DNA from: Polaribacter sp. NJDZ03
GTDB lineage: Bacteria; Bacteroidota; Bacteroidia; Flavobacteriales; Flavobacteriaceae
Assembly (NCBI RefSeq): GCF_019263805.1
Contig: NZ_CP079195.1
Span: 3,025,001 to 3,089,000 of the forward strand
Reading direction: 5' to 3'
DNA length: 64,000 nt
Shown: in pieces, positions 52,193 through 60,142 of the stretch
How positions within the stretch are numbered: position 1 is the first letter of the stretch
Layout of the letters: each line of letters opens with the position of its first letter
Translations under genes and position numbers: made by a program
Notes under the pieces: generated by a model
The model's input: the letters and a program-made list of their open reading frames with translations, nothing else
Databases searched by the model: none
What the model was told of the DNA's origin: nothing

Positions 52193-53401
52193 CTAAAAAT
52201 GAATATCTACTTGTAGTCTAAATTGCAATTGATTTGTACTAAAACCAATGTCTGTATAGCTAACGTCTGTTTGTACTTTTAATTTATGTTCTGATATATA
52301 TTTAGAAACACCTAAAGTGTATTGATTTTTAGCTCCTTTTTCTGTAATATTTTTGCTTAAAGTAATATTTGTGTAACGCCCAGAAACTTCTACAGTTTTA
52401 GATAGCATATAACCAGTTTGTAAATTTAAACCATTACCTATTTGTACTTCATCTCCGGTTAAAGTTCCATCAGAGTTTTTTGCTAAAGGGTCTTTTGCGT
52501 CTCTGTTAGCATATTCTGCCATAAAAGAGAATCCCTTGTGTTTATACATAGCATCTAAATAAAGTGTAGAAATATTTGTATTATAAAACCCTATATCATT
52601 TAACATATAAGAACCTTGATTACTTTTTGTTTTAGAGGCGTTATTGTTAAAGTCGTAAACAAAACCTAAAGACAGTTTTGGTTTTTTCTCAAATTTTAAA
52701 TCACTTCCAGTATAATCTCCTTTACTCGTAAAATTTCCAAAAGGAAGTAATTCTACTCTTGTAGTATATTGATGTCCACCAATATTACCTGTAGTAATAT
52801 TTCTTCCTTCACCTTGGGCAATAGAAAAAGTTTCTTTAATTATAAAGGTATCTGAAAGGTTAAAATGGTGTTTTAATTGAATTCCGATATCTCTATCTAT
52901 ATTAAAATTACTATTTAATAAAGAACGATCTACCATTTGCAAGTTTGCAGAAGAAATAATTCTTTCTCTATTACCTGGTAATTTTGTTTGCCCAAACCAT
53001 AATACAAAGTTTCCAGAGAAATTCCATTTCAAAACTGCATCCATTATATATCTAGGAGCATTGCTGGTGTATTCTGAGCTTCCAGACTGATCTCTATTAG
53101 ACAACCCTAATTCTACTTTATATTTTAATTTAGTAGAAAAAGCAAAACCATCAAACTTTAAACGAGACCTTCTAATTAACATAGAAGATTCTGGGTTAGA
53201 AAGACCATTACGAACATCCCATTGAGAAGTGGCAAGTGTTTGAACTCTTAAACCAACCTTCATTGTATATGTACTGTCTTTACCAACAAGGTTAAAGAGG
53301 CCGTTTCCAAATTTTGGGGCATTTGTTTCTTGTGCCTGTATGCTTAAAAAAGCACACATGATAATGGAAACTACTACTTTACGTAGTGTTGAGAATTGCA
53401 T
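52193..53401 (-). CDS. phosphate-type outer-membrane porin (OprO/OprP-like)
   Basis: About 402 residues. It starts at MQFSTLRK (53401); an ATG at 53419 in frame would add six polar residues before the signal peptide. The signal peptide is cleaved after QAQ. The chain is an alternating beta-barrel (SMLIRRSRLKFDGFAFSTKLKYKVELGLSN, MLSKTVEVSGRYTNI) ending in Phe, and resembles the OprO/OprP porin family. It lies upstream of the Pit gene on the same strand, and a Pho-box-like repeat precedes it. Confidence 0.88.
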   Translation of the reverse strand: MQFSTLRKVVVSIIMCAFLSIQAQETNAPKFGNGLFNLVGKDSTYTMKVGLRVQTLATSQWDVRNGLSNPESSMLIRRSRLKFDGFAFSTKLKYKVELGLSNRDQSGSSEYTSNAPRYIMDAVLKWNFSGNFVLWFGQTKLPGNRERIISSANLQMVDRSLLNSNFNIDRDIGIQLKHHFNLSDTFIIKETFSIAQGEGRNITTGNIGGHQYTTRVELLPFGNFTSKGDYTGSDLKFEKKPKLSLGFVYDFNNNASKTKSNQGSYMLNDIGFYNTNISTLYLDAMYKHKGFSFMAEYANRDAKDPLAKNSDGTLTGDEVQIGNGLNLQTGYMLSKTVEVSGRYTNITLSKNITEKGAKNQYTLGVSKYISEHKLKVQTDVSYTDIGFSTNQLQFRLQVDIHF

Positions 53402-53436
53402 GTTATTAGTTTTTGTCAATGCAAAGAACAGTTAAC

Positions 53437-53454
53437 TATGTTAAATTAATGTTA
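53437..53454 (-). promoter_or_regulatory. Pho-box-like direct repeat before the porin gene
   Basis: Plus-strand TATGTTA (53437-53443) and AATGTTA (53448-53454) are exactly 11 bases apart, about 40 bases upstream of the porin start. A third, weaker copy lies nearer the gene. Confidence 0.6.
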
Positions 53455-53472
53455 ATTCAGTATTAAGTAAAC

Positions 53473-53499
53473 AAAAAAACTGCCTTGGTGAGAGGCAGT
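53473..53499 (-). terminator. minus-strand terminator-like hairpin upstream of the porin
   Basis: The stem ACTGCCT / AGGCAGT is followed by TTTTTTTG in minus direction. It lies upstream of the porin promoter, so it would stop minus-strand transcription coming from the intergenic region, not from a known gene. Confidence 0.5.
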
Positions 53500-53737
53500 A
53501 GATCATAAATTGTAGTCGACAAAAACTAATTTAATTTATGGTAATCTTTATTTCTAAAGAATAGTTCAAATATCTCACCAAAAATTAAAATGAATGTTTT
53601 TTCAAAATTAAAAAAATGTTAACGATTTATACCCACTTAACATTTAGTTAATGTTTTTGTGATACAAGCATAATTTAAAGCTAACATAGAATTTACAAAA
53701 GCGGTGGACTTTTGCGGCAGTAAATTATACGAAAAAA
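53500..53737. promoter_or_regulatory. divergent regulatory region with two Pho-box-like sites for the TonB receptor
   Basis: TTAACAT (53637-53643) and TTAATGT (53648-53654) are 11 bases apart. CTAACAT (53681-53687) and TTTACAA (53692-53698) are also 11 bases apart and end 9 bases before the -7-like element GACTTTTG (53707-53714). No gene is visible here. Confidence 0.5.
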
Positions 53738-56491
53738 ATGAAAAAATTTTTATTTATTACTTTTTTAGCTTTTAGTCAATTATTAGTAGCCCAAAGTCAA
53801 GGTACATTAAAGGGTATATTATCTGACAAAGAAACAAATAATGAACCGTTGCCTTTTGCAAACGTTCTTATTAAAGGAACCGCAATGGGTACAACTACCG
53901 ATTTTGATGGAAATTATGTATTAAACGTACCAGCAGGAACTCATACTGTTGTTTTTAGTTTTTTGGGATACAAAACAATTGAAAAATCAATTACAATTGC
54001 TGTAGGAGAAACTTTAACGATAAATCAAATACTATCTGCAGAAGAAGGCGTTTCTTTAGAAGAGGTAGTTATTATGTCTGCTGCGTCTAGAGAATCTATT
54101 TCGGCACTTTTATTAGAACAGAAAAAAGCGACAGTAATTAAAGAAAGTATTGGAGCACAAACTTTATCTAAAATTGGAGTTTCGGATGCGGCAACAGCAA
54201 CAACTAAAATTTCTGGAGTTACAAAAAGTCAAGGAACGGGAGATATTTTTATTAGAGGATTAGGAGATCGATATTTATCGACTACTATGAATGGTTTACC
54301 TGTACCTTCGGATGATGTTGAAAAGAAAAATATCAACTTAAATCTTTTTTCTACAGATGTTATTCAAAACGTAGGGATTAGTAAAACATATACAACTTCT
54401 GGTTATGCAGATCAAGCTTCTGGTAATGTAGATGTGGTAACTAAAGATTATTCTAAAAAGGGATATTCTATAGGTGTAAACGGAGGAACAAATACAAATG
54501 TATTAGATTACGATGGGGATTTTAGAACTACAATAACAAATAATGATGTTAGCTTAGGTTTTCATAAAAAACAATATGCTTTGCAAGATTTAATATCTAG
54601 ACAAGGTTGGGATACAGAAACTATATCTGCACAACCCATAAATTATAGTGGTTCTTTATCTGCAGCTCAAAAATTTGAAATTTTTGGTAAAGATTTGTCT
54701 TTTTATGTAAGTGCTACACATTCTAAGTCTTATGATTATTATTCAGGAGAGTTTCAAAGTTTTAGACAGAATCGTGAGGACAACGTGTTTTCTGATGTAG
54801 AAAGTTTTACAACAAAAACAAATACTTCTGGTTATGTTAATCTTAAATTGAAATTGAATGATGCTAACAGTTTAAAGTTTAATACTTTATTTGTAAACAA
54901 GAGTTCTAATAATTTATATGAACAAGGAAGAAATGGTTTAGGTTTTGTATATGATCAAGATCCGCAAGAAGATGGAGCTTTTGTTAGAGATCAAAACTTT
55001 AAACAAACCACAATGGTTATTAATCAGTTAATAGGAAAGCATGATTTAAACGAGAATAATACTTTAACTTGGGCTGGTGGTTATAATTTTGTTTTAGCAG
55101 AAGAGCCAAATAGAATTAGAAACGAAGTTAATATTTTAGATGTAGCAAGTTCATCAGAAATTCAATTTGCACACGTAGGAGATTATCAGCAAAGAAAATC
55201 TACTCAAAAAATTGAAGATGTAGAGTACAATGCTTATGTTAAAAATAACTGGAAATTTGGTAACCTTAATGAAGAAGGAGATAAGCCTTTTGCGCTTAAT
55301 TATGGTGTAAATTATAGAAGGAAAGAAAGAGATTTTAAATCACAAGCAATTGGAGTTTTAGCAAGAAATTATAAAGCACCTTCTGTAGATGAATTATCTT
55401 CAACTTTTGTGCAATCTAATTTTGATAATGGTTTAAACCTTAGAATAGGAGAAGTAGATCTTTTCTCTGGAGAATTGAATGTTTTAGCTGCTTTTGCAGA
55501 TTTTAACTTTACTTTAAATGAAAAGTTTTCGGGGAACTTAGGTTTGCGTTTCGAGAGAGACGAAATTAATGTTTCTTGGGATGTAGCAAACTACGTAGGT
55601 AGAATAGGTAATACTAGTAAAACTTACGAAAACTTGTTTCCAAGTCTTAATTTAAAATATGAAGTTGCAGAAAACCAATATATACGTTTTGCAACAAGCC
55701 TTACACAAACTTTACCAGAATTTAAAGAATTATCTCCTTTTGAGTATGTTTCACCAACTGGTCGTGTTTCTAAAGGTAATCCAGATTTAGAAAAATCGGA
55801 TGTTGTAAATGTTGATTTAAAATGGGAGTTTTTTCCAAGTAGGGGAGAAGTTTTCTCTGTAACAGGATTTTATAAAAATATAAAAAACCCAATTAACTTG
55901 GCACAGTCAAGAGGTTCTTCTGGTAACTTTATTTTCTATAATACAGGAGAGAAAGCAACAGTAAAAGGATTAGAGTTGGAAGCTAGAACAAGCTTTATTA
56001 AAAATGAAGATGATGATACTGTTTTAGGTTTTAATGCAAACTTAACTAAAATGTGGTTTAGCCAAGATTTAGATGATGTTTTTCAATATAAAGGAAAAAC
56101 AGAATCAAACTTACAAGGAGCTTCAGACCTTATTGCAAATGGTAGTTTAAGTTATAGTAGTAATAAAGAAAAAGAATTTGTTGCAACTTTAACAGGTAAT
56201 TATTCATCAGATAAAGTTTTTGCTTTAGGTTCTCCAGAAGATTTTGTAAATAGTGCTACACTTTATAATGACGAAATTATAGAAAAAGGTTTTGTTTCTC
56301 TTGATTTAGTTTTAAGTAAAGAATTAACGGATAGATTAAGTGTTAAATTGGTTGGTAGAAACTTATTAAACCCAGAAATCAAACAAACGCAGTTCGTAAG
56401 AAATGTAAATACAGAAATAGAAACAAATGAAACAGTTTCTAATTATAAACAAGGGGTTCAATTAACTTTGGGAGTTAAATATGCTTTCTAA
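53738..56491 (+). CDS. TonB-dependent receptor with regulatory-like N-terminal domain, probably phosphate-regulated
   Basis: A 917-residue outer-membrane receptor. In order: signal peptide (1-20), carboxypeptidase-regulatory-like domain (about 24-108, GTLKGILSDKETNNEPLPFANVLIKGTAMGTTTDFDGNY), plug (about 125-240, ISGVTKSQGTGDIFIRGLGDRYLSTTMNGLPVPSDD) and barrel ending QLTLGVKYAF. It has no STN domain and no SusD partner; the next gene is a beta-helix lipoprotein. Two Pho-box-like repeats upstream suggest it takes up a phosphorus compound under starvation. Confidence 0.93.
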   Translation: MKKFLFITFLAFSQLLVAQSQGTLKGILSDKETNNEPLPFANVLIKGTAMGTTTDFDGNYVLNVPAGTHTVVFSFLGYKTIEKSITIAVGETLTINQILSAEEGVSLEEVVIMSAASRESISALLLEQKKATVIKESIGAQTLSKIGVSDAATATTKISGVTKSQGTGDIFIRGLGDRYLSTTMNGLPVPSDDVEKKNINLNLFSTDVIQNVGISKTYTTSGYADQASGNVDVVTKDYSKKGYSIGVNGGTNTNVLDYDGDFRTTITNNDVSLGFHKKQYALQDLISRQGWDTETISAQPINYSGSLSAAQKFEIFGKDLSFYVSATHSKSYDYYSGEFQSFRQNREDNVFSDVESFTTKTNTSGYVNLKLKLNDANSLKFNTLFVNKSSNNLYEQGRNGLGFVYDQDPQEDGAFVRDQNFKQTTMVINQLIGKHDLNENNTLTWAGGYNFVLAEEPNRIRNEVNILDVASSSEIQFAHVGDYQQRKSTQKIEDVEYNAYVKNNWKFGNLNEEGDKPFALNYGVNYRRKERDFKSQAIGVLARNYKAPSVDELSSTFVQSNFDNGLNLRIGEVDLFSGELNVLAAFADFNFTLNEKFSGNLGLRFERDEINVSWDVANYVGRIGNTSKTYENLFPSLNLKYEVAENQYIRFATSLTQTLPEFKELSPFEYVSPTGRVSKGNPDLEKSDVVNVDLKWEFFPSRGEVFSVTGFYKNIKNPINLAQSRGSSGNFIFYNTGEKATVKGLELEARTSFIKNEDDDTVLGFNANLTKMWFSQDLDDVFQYKGKTESNLQGASDLIANGSLSYSSNKEKEFVATLTGNYSSDKVFALGSPEDFVNSATLYNDEIIEKGFVSLDLVLSKELTDRLSVKLVGRNLLNPEIKQTQFVRNVNTEIETNETVSNYKQGVQLTLGVKYAF

Positions 56492-56515
56492 TTAAAGAAT
56501 TTTTTTAAATAATTT

Positions 56516-56547
56516 AAAAAGTCTAGAAGTTTACTTCTAGGCTTTTT
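56516..56547 (+). terminator. terminator of the TonB receptor gene
   Basis: The stem AAAAAGTCTAGAAGT / ACTTCTAGGCTTTTT (one wobble) has a two-base loop and a T-run. Confidence 0.85.
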
Positions 56548-56586
56548 CTTTTTTTAATACTATTTGTTATTAGCTGTTAAAACGAG

Positions 56587-56645
56587 GTAACAATTAGTTA
56601 ACAAAGCCCTATTTATCTAACATATTATTAATATTTAGTTAAGGT
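56587..56645 (+). promoter_or_regulatory. array of Pho-box-like repeats before the beta-helix lipoprotein
   Basis: GTAACAA (56587) and TTAACAA (56598) are 11 bases apart. CTAACAT (56617), TTAATAT (56628) and TTAAGGT (56639) form a second run with exact 11-base steps. The run ends about 20 bases before a -7-like TTTCTTTG (56665-56672). Confidence 0.6.
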
Positions 56646-56705
56646 TATTTAAATGGTTCGGTAGTTTCTTTGCATGAAAATAAACAATAAACAATACAAA
56701 CAAAA

Positions 56706-58694
56706 ATGAAAAGATCAATTTTTAATAACTTAAGTGTTGTAGCATTAGCATTTGCTATGACTTTTGCAAGTTGTACTAGTGACGAACCAGCATTACTTAA
56801 TTCTGATGTTCAAGAAAATTTAGAAGTAGGAATTTTAAAAGGAAGATTAGATTCTGATGTTACTTTAGATGCAAGTATTACTTATAAATTAACTTCTTCT
56901 TTTATTGTTCCTGAAGGATATACTTTTACAATACCAGCTGGTACTAAAATTGAAGCGTTAGAAGGTGGTACAGATGTTTATATTGCAGTTTTACAAGGTG
57001 GAGCAATTAATATTAACGGTACACAATCTAGCCCAGTTGTAATTTCTACAGCTTCAGGAGAAGCTAACGGATGGGGTGGTTTAACTATTTGTGGTTACGC
57101 TACTACTAGTGCAGGTGTAAATGCAGAAGCTGAAGTAGGTGGTTTTATCTATGGAGGATCTAATGATGCAGATAGTTCTGGAGCTATTTCTTATTTACAA
57201 ATAGCAGGTACAGGTGCTCAAATTAACTCTGAGTCTCAATATAACGGAATTTCTTTTTACTCTGTAGGTTCTGGTACTTCTGTTAGCAATATTGCTGTAC
57301 TTAATGGTGCAGATGATGGTGTTGAGTTTTTTGGTGGTGCTGTTTCAGTGACTAACTTATATGTAGAAAACGTACAAGATGATGCTATCGATTGGACAGA
57401 AGAATGGTCTGGTAACATTTCAAATGCTTATATTTCTAATACAGAAGATGGTTTTTCTACTGTTTTTGAAGGAGATAAAGCAAACGGAAACCCTACTTTT
57501 GATAATATTACTGCAGTTTCTACTGTTGGTGGTACTGCTTTACAATTCAAAGCTACTTCTGGAGGTACAATTACAGGTCTTTCTTTAGTTGGTTATGATG
57601 TAGATTTAGACATGAAAGATGGTGGTGATGTTTCTAGCGTTACTTTTTCACAAGGTTATACTCCAGTTGCATTAACAGAAGATCAAGCAACAGACGGATA
57701 TTTCTATGCTTTAAATACTTCTGCAATTTCAACAGTTACTGCAGCAGATTTCCCTTGGGTAGATACTGATGTTTCTTTTGAATCTAACTTATTACAAGGA
57801 GCTGTTACTGGTGATGTAACATTAGATGCTTCTATCGCTTATACATTAAGCTCTTCTTATATTGTACAAGATGGTGGTAAATTAACAATACCAGCAGGAA
57901 CTAAAATTACAGCTAGAGAAGGTGGTACAGGAGTTTATATCGCAGTTTTACAAGGTGGTGAAATAGACATACAAGGTACTGCAGCAAATCCAGTAGTTAT
58001 GTCTTCTGCTTCAGGTGAACCTGGAGATTGGGGAGGTCTTACTTTATGTGGTAATGCTACAACTAGTGCAGGTGCAGGTGCAGAAGCAGAAATAGGTGGT
58101 TTCATTTATGGTGGAACTGATGATGCAGATAGCTCTGGTTCTATTAAATATTTAGTAATTAAAGGTACTGGTGCTCAAATTAATTCAGAATCTCAATACA
58201 ATGGAGTTTCTTTCTATGCTGTAGGATCTGGAACTACTGTAGAAAACGTTTCTGTAATCAACGGAGATGATGATGGTGTTGAGTTCTTTGGTGGCACTGT
58301 TTCTGTATCTAACTTATACTTAGAAAACAATAGTGATGATTCAATAGATTGGACAGAGTCTTGGTCTGGTTCTGTAACAAACGCTTATATTTCTCATTCT
58401 GTTGCTGGTTTTTCTACTGTTTTTGAAGGAGATAAAGCTAACGCAAACCCTACATTTACTAATATTACTGCTATCTCTACTGTTGGTGGAACAGCTTTAC
58501 AGTTTAAACTTAATTCTGGTGGTACTATTAATAACTTATATTTAGAAGGTTATGATACTAACATAGATATGAAAGATAATGGTTCTTTAGCGAACGTTAT
58601 AATTGAAGGTGCTGCTGCAACTACTACAAATGTTTATAATACAGGTACACAAGTAGATGTTACTTCTTGGACTTGGGTTAATGCAGGTTTATAA
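56706..58694 (+). CDS. beta-helix lipoprotein with two tandem halves
   Basis: A 662-residue lipoprotein (lipobox FASC, Cys23). The mature chain is two homologous halves of about 320 residues: residues about 45-360 and 365-662. Each starts VTLDASI-Y-L-SS and IPAGTKI, then repeats short Gly/Ser-rich coils (GGFIYGG, DADSSGAISYLQI, DDGVEFFGG, TVFEGDK). Short coils of this type predict a right-handed beta-helix. It follows the TonB receptor with Pho-box-like repeats between, so it is probably its phosphate-regulated surface partner. No substrate or catalytic residue is evident. Confidence 0.85.
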   Translation: MKRSIFNNLSVVALAFAMTFASCTSDEPALLNSDVQENLEVGILKGRLDSDVTLDASITYKLTSSFIVPEGYTFTIPAGTKIEALEGGTDVYIAVLQGGAININGTQSSPVVISTASGEANGWGGLTICGYATTSAGVNAEAEVGGFIYGGSNDADSSGAISYLQIAGTGAQINSESQYNGISFYSVGSGTSVSNIAVLNGADDGVEFFGGAVSVTNLYVENVQDDAIDWTEEWSGNISNAYISNTEDGFSTVFEGDKANGNPTFDNITAVSTVGGTALQFKATSGGTITGLSLVGYDVDLDMKDGGDVSSVTFSQGYTPVALTEDQATDGYFYALNTSAISTVTAADFPWVDTDVSFESNLLQGAVTGDVTLDASIAYTLSSSYIVQDGGKLTIPAGTKITAREGGTGVYIAVLQGGEIDIQGTAANPVVMSSASGEPGDWGGLTLCGNATTSAGAGAEAEIGGFIYGGTDDADSSGSIKYLVIKGTGAQINSESQYNGVSFYAVGSGTTVENVSVINGDDDGVEFFGGTVSVSNLYLENNSDDSIDWTESWSGSVTNAYISHSVAGFSTVFEGDKANANPTFTNITAISTVGGTALQFKLNSGGTINNLYLEGYDTNIDMKDNGSLANVIIEGAAATTTNVYNTGTQVDVTSWTWVNAGL

Positions 58695-58736
58695 TAAACT
58701 TTGGTAATTGTAAAATTACTTAATTATATATTTCTT

Positions 58737-58771
58737 AAAATCTCTTGAAGCAATGCTTCAAGAGATTTTTT
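58737..58771 (+). terminator. terminator of the beta-helix lipoprotein gene
   Basis: The perfect stem AAAATCTCTTGAAGC / GCTTCAAGAGATTTT has a 3-base loop and a T-run. Confidence 0.88.
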
Positions 58772-58908
58772 TATTTCATATTGTAAGGTGTAAATAAAAG
58801 CTATTCTCTAACCATTTATAAACAGTACTTGTAGGTATATTCAAATTGATGTATACACAAGTTTAAAAGGATGTTATTCGGGAAAGTATAGTGGTTGTTA
58901 AGGAACAA

Positions 58909-58938
58909 AAAAAAACGCACCTTAGAGTGCGTTTTTTG
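58909..58938 (-). terminator. terminator of the small beta-barrel gene
   Basis: The stem AAAAACGCAC / GTGCGTTTTT has a short loop and T-runs on both strands. It ends the minus-strand unit. Confidence 0.85.
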
Positions 58939-58959
58939 TTTTATAAAGTAAGAAATGTA

Positions 58960-59463
58960 TTAGAATCTCCAACCAATATTAACACCTAATCTAGGTACTA
59001 GGGTAGGTGAGTCAGAACCAAATAAGTTTCTACCAATACCAGCGTGTACATCAATAGTTAAACCACTTTCTGTAATATATTTTGTACCAACAGCAATACC
59101 TAATGCAGCATCTGTGTATTTGTCATAACCTGTTATAGTATCTGCTGAGTCAGTAATTTCATTTTTACCAGAATTAATACCTAAAAAAGCTTCACCAAAA
59201 AAATTCCATGCTTCGTTTGTAGAAAAATAATTACGATAATAAGGTGTAATCATGGTGTTCTCATGGTATCTAAAATCTGCATCTTGATCTTTTAAGTTAA
59301 ATGAAGCAGAAATACCAAAAGAAGAACTTTCTGTAATGTAGTTTTCATAAGAAAATTCTAAATTTTTTACAATCAATACATCTCCAATGTCTAATTTAAT
59401 TTCTTGTTGTGCGTAGCTTAAAGTGCTTACTAGGAGTCCGAAAGCTAAAAGTATTTTTTTCAT
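58960..59463 (-). CDS. small outer-membrane beta-barrel protein 1
   Basis: A 167-residue protein with a signal peptide (cleaved after SYAQQ). About eight amphipathic beta strands (LEFSYENYITESSSFGISASFNL, YTDAALGIAVGTKYI) end in GVNIGWRF with a terminal Phe, as expected for barrel insertion by BAM. It resembles the neighbouring 187-residue protein and small DUF3575-like barrels. Role unknown. A TAAATTTG -7 element lies at 59502. Confidence 0.85.
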   Translation of the reverse strand: MKKILLAFGLLVSTLSYAQQEIKLDIGDVLIVKNLEFSYENYITESSSFGISASFNLKDQDADFRYHENTMITPYYRNYFSTNEAWNFFGEAFLGINSGKNEITDSADTITGYDKYTDAALGIAVGTKYITESGLTIDVHAGIGRNLFGSDSPTLVPRLGVNIGWRF

Positions 59464-59501
59464 GTTTTTTTATTTTTTGTATCTAATGATTTTAGAAGTA
59501 G

Positions 59502-59509
59502 CAAATTTA
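59502..59509 (-). promoter_or_regulatory. -7 promoter element of small barrel protein 1
   Basis: TAAATTTG on the minus strand matches TAnnTTTG, 38 bases before the start codon. Confidence 0.5.
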
Positions 59510-59525
59510 GTAAATAAGATTGGTT

Positions 59526-60089
59526 TTAGAATCTATAACCTAAAGAGATTCCTCCTCTACCTACTACTTCTACAGAGCTGCTATCTCCGCCTAAATTACG
59601 TCCTAGCCCAAGGTAAATTTCTGTAGTAAACCCTTTTTTAGAAATAAATTTCCCTCCAACAGAGATACCAATAGCAAATTCTGTTTTAGTATCATCGTTC
59701 CCATAACTAATGTAATTGTTAGAATAATCATCGTAATAATTAGAGTTATTGTTTTCATAAGAGTGCAACATTCCAAAACCTTCAATAAAAAAACCTCTAG
59801 CAAATTTATTAGAGAAGTATCTTCTATAAAAAGGCGTTAAAGAAAATTTTCTGTATTCATCTATATTCTTATTATTATCAAGACCAACTAAAGCCCCTAC
59901 ACCAAAAGAAGATTCGTCATTAATTAAATACTCATAAGAAACATCTATCCATTCAAAAGCTAAAGCTCCCAAAATATTTAATTTTACTTCGTGTTTTTTA
60001 TTGATGTCTTGTGGGTATTGTTCTTCTTTTTCTTGAGCAATAGAAATTGTTGTAATAAATAATAAAAGCAATAGTGTAATTTTTTTCAT
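59526..60089 (-). CDS. small outer-membrane beta-barrel protein 2
   Basis: A 187-residue paralogue of the preceding entry. It has a signal peptide (cleaved after SIAQ), a short charged linker, then a barrel with the same landmarks (FEWIDVSYEYLINDESSFGVGALVGL, SLTPFYRRYFSNKFARGFFIEGFG, ISLGYRF end). It has its own TACGTTTG -7 element at 60115. Together the two are a local duplication. Confidence 0.85.
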   Translation of the reverse strand: MKKITLLLLLFITTISIAQEKEEQYPQDINKKHEVKLNILGALAFEWIDVSYEYLINDESSFGVGALVGLDNNKNIDEYRKFSLTPFYRRYFSNKFARGFFIEGFGMLHSYENNNSNYYDDYSNNYISYGNDDTKTEFAIGISVGGKFISKKGFTTEIYLGLGRNLGGDSSSVEVVGRGGISLGYRF

Positions 60090-60114
60090 AATTGATTTTT
60101 TTTGGTTGATGTTA

Positions 60115-60122
60115 CAAACGTA
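60115..60122 (-). promoter_or_regulatory. -7 promoter element of small barrel protein 2
   Basis: TACGTTTG on the minus strand matches TAnnTTTG, about 25 bases before the start codon. Confidence 0.5.
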
Positions 60123-60142
60123 TTAAAAAAGTACCCAAGTTT

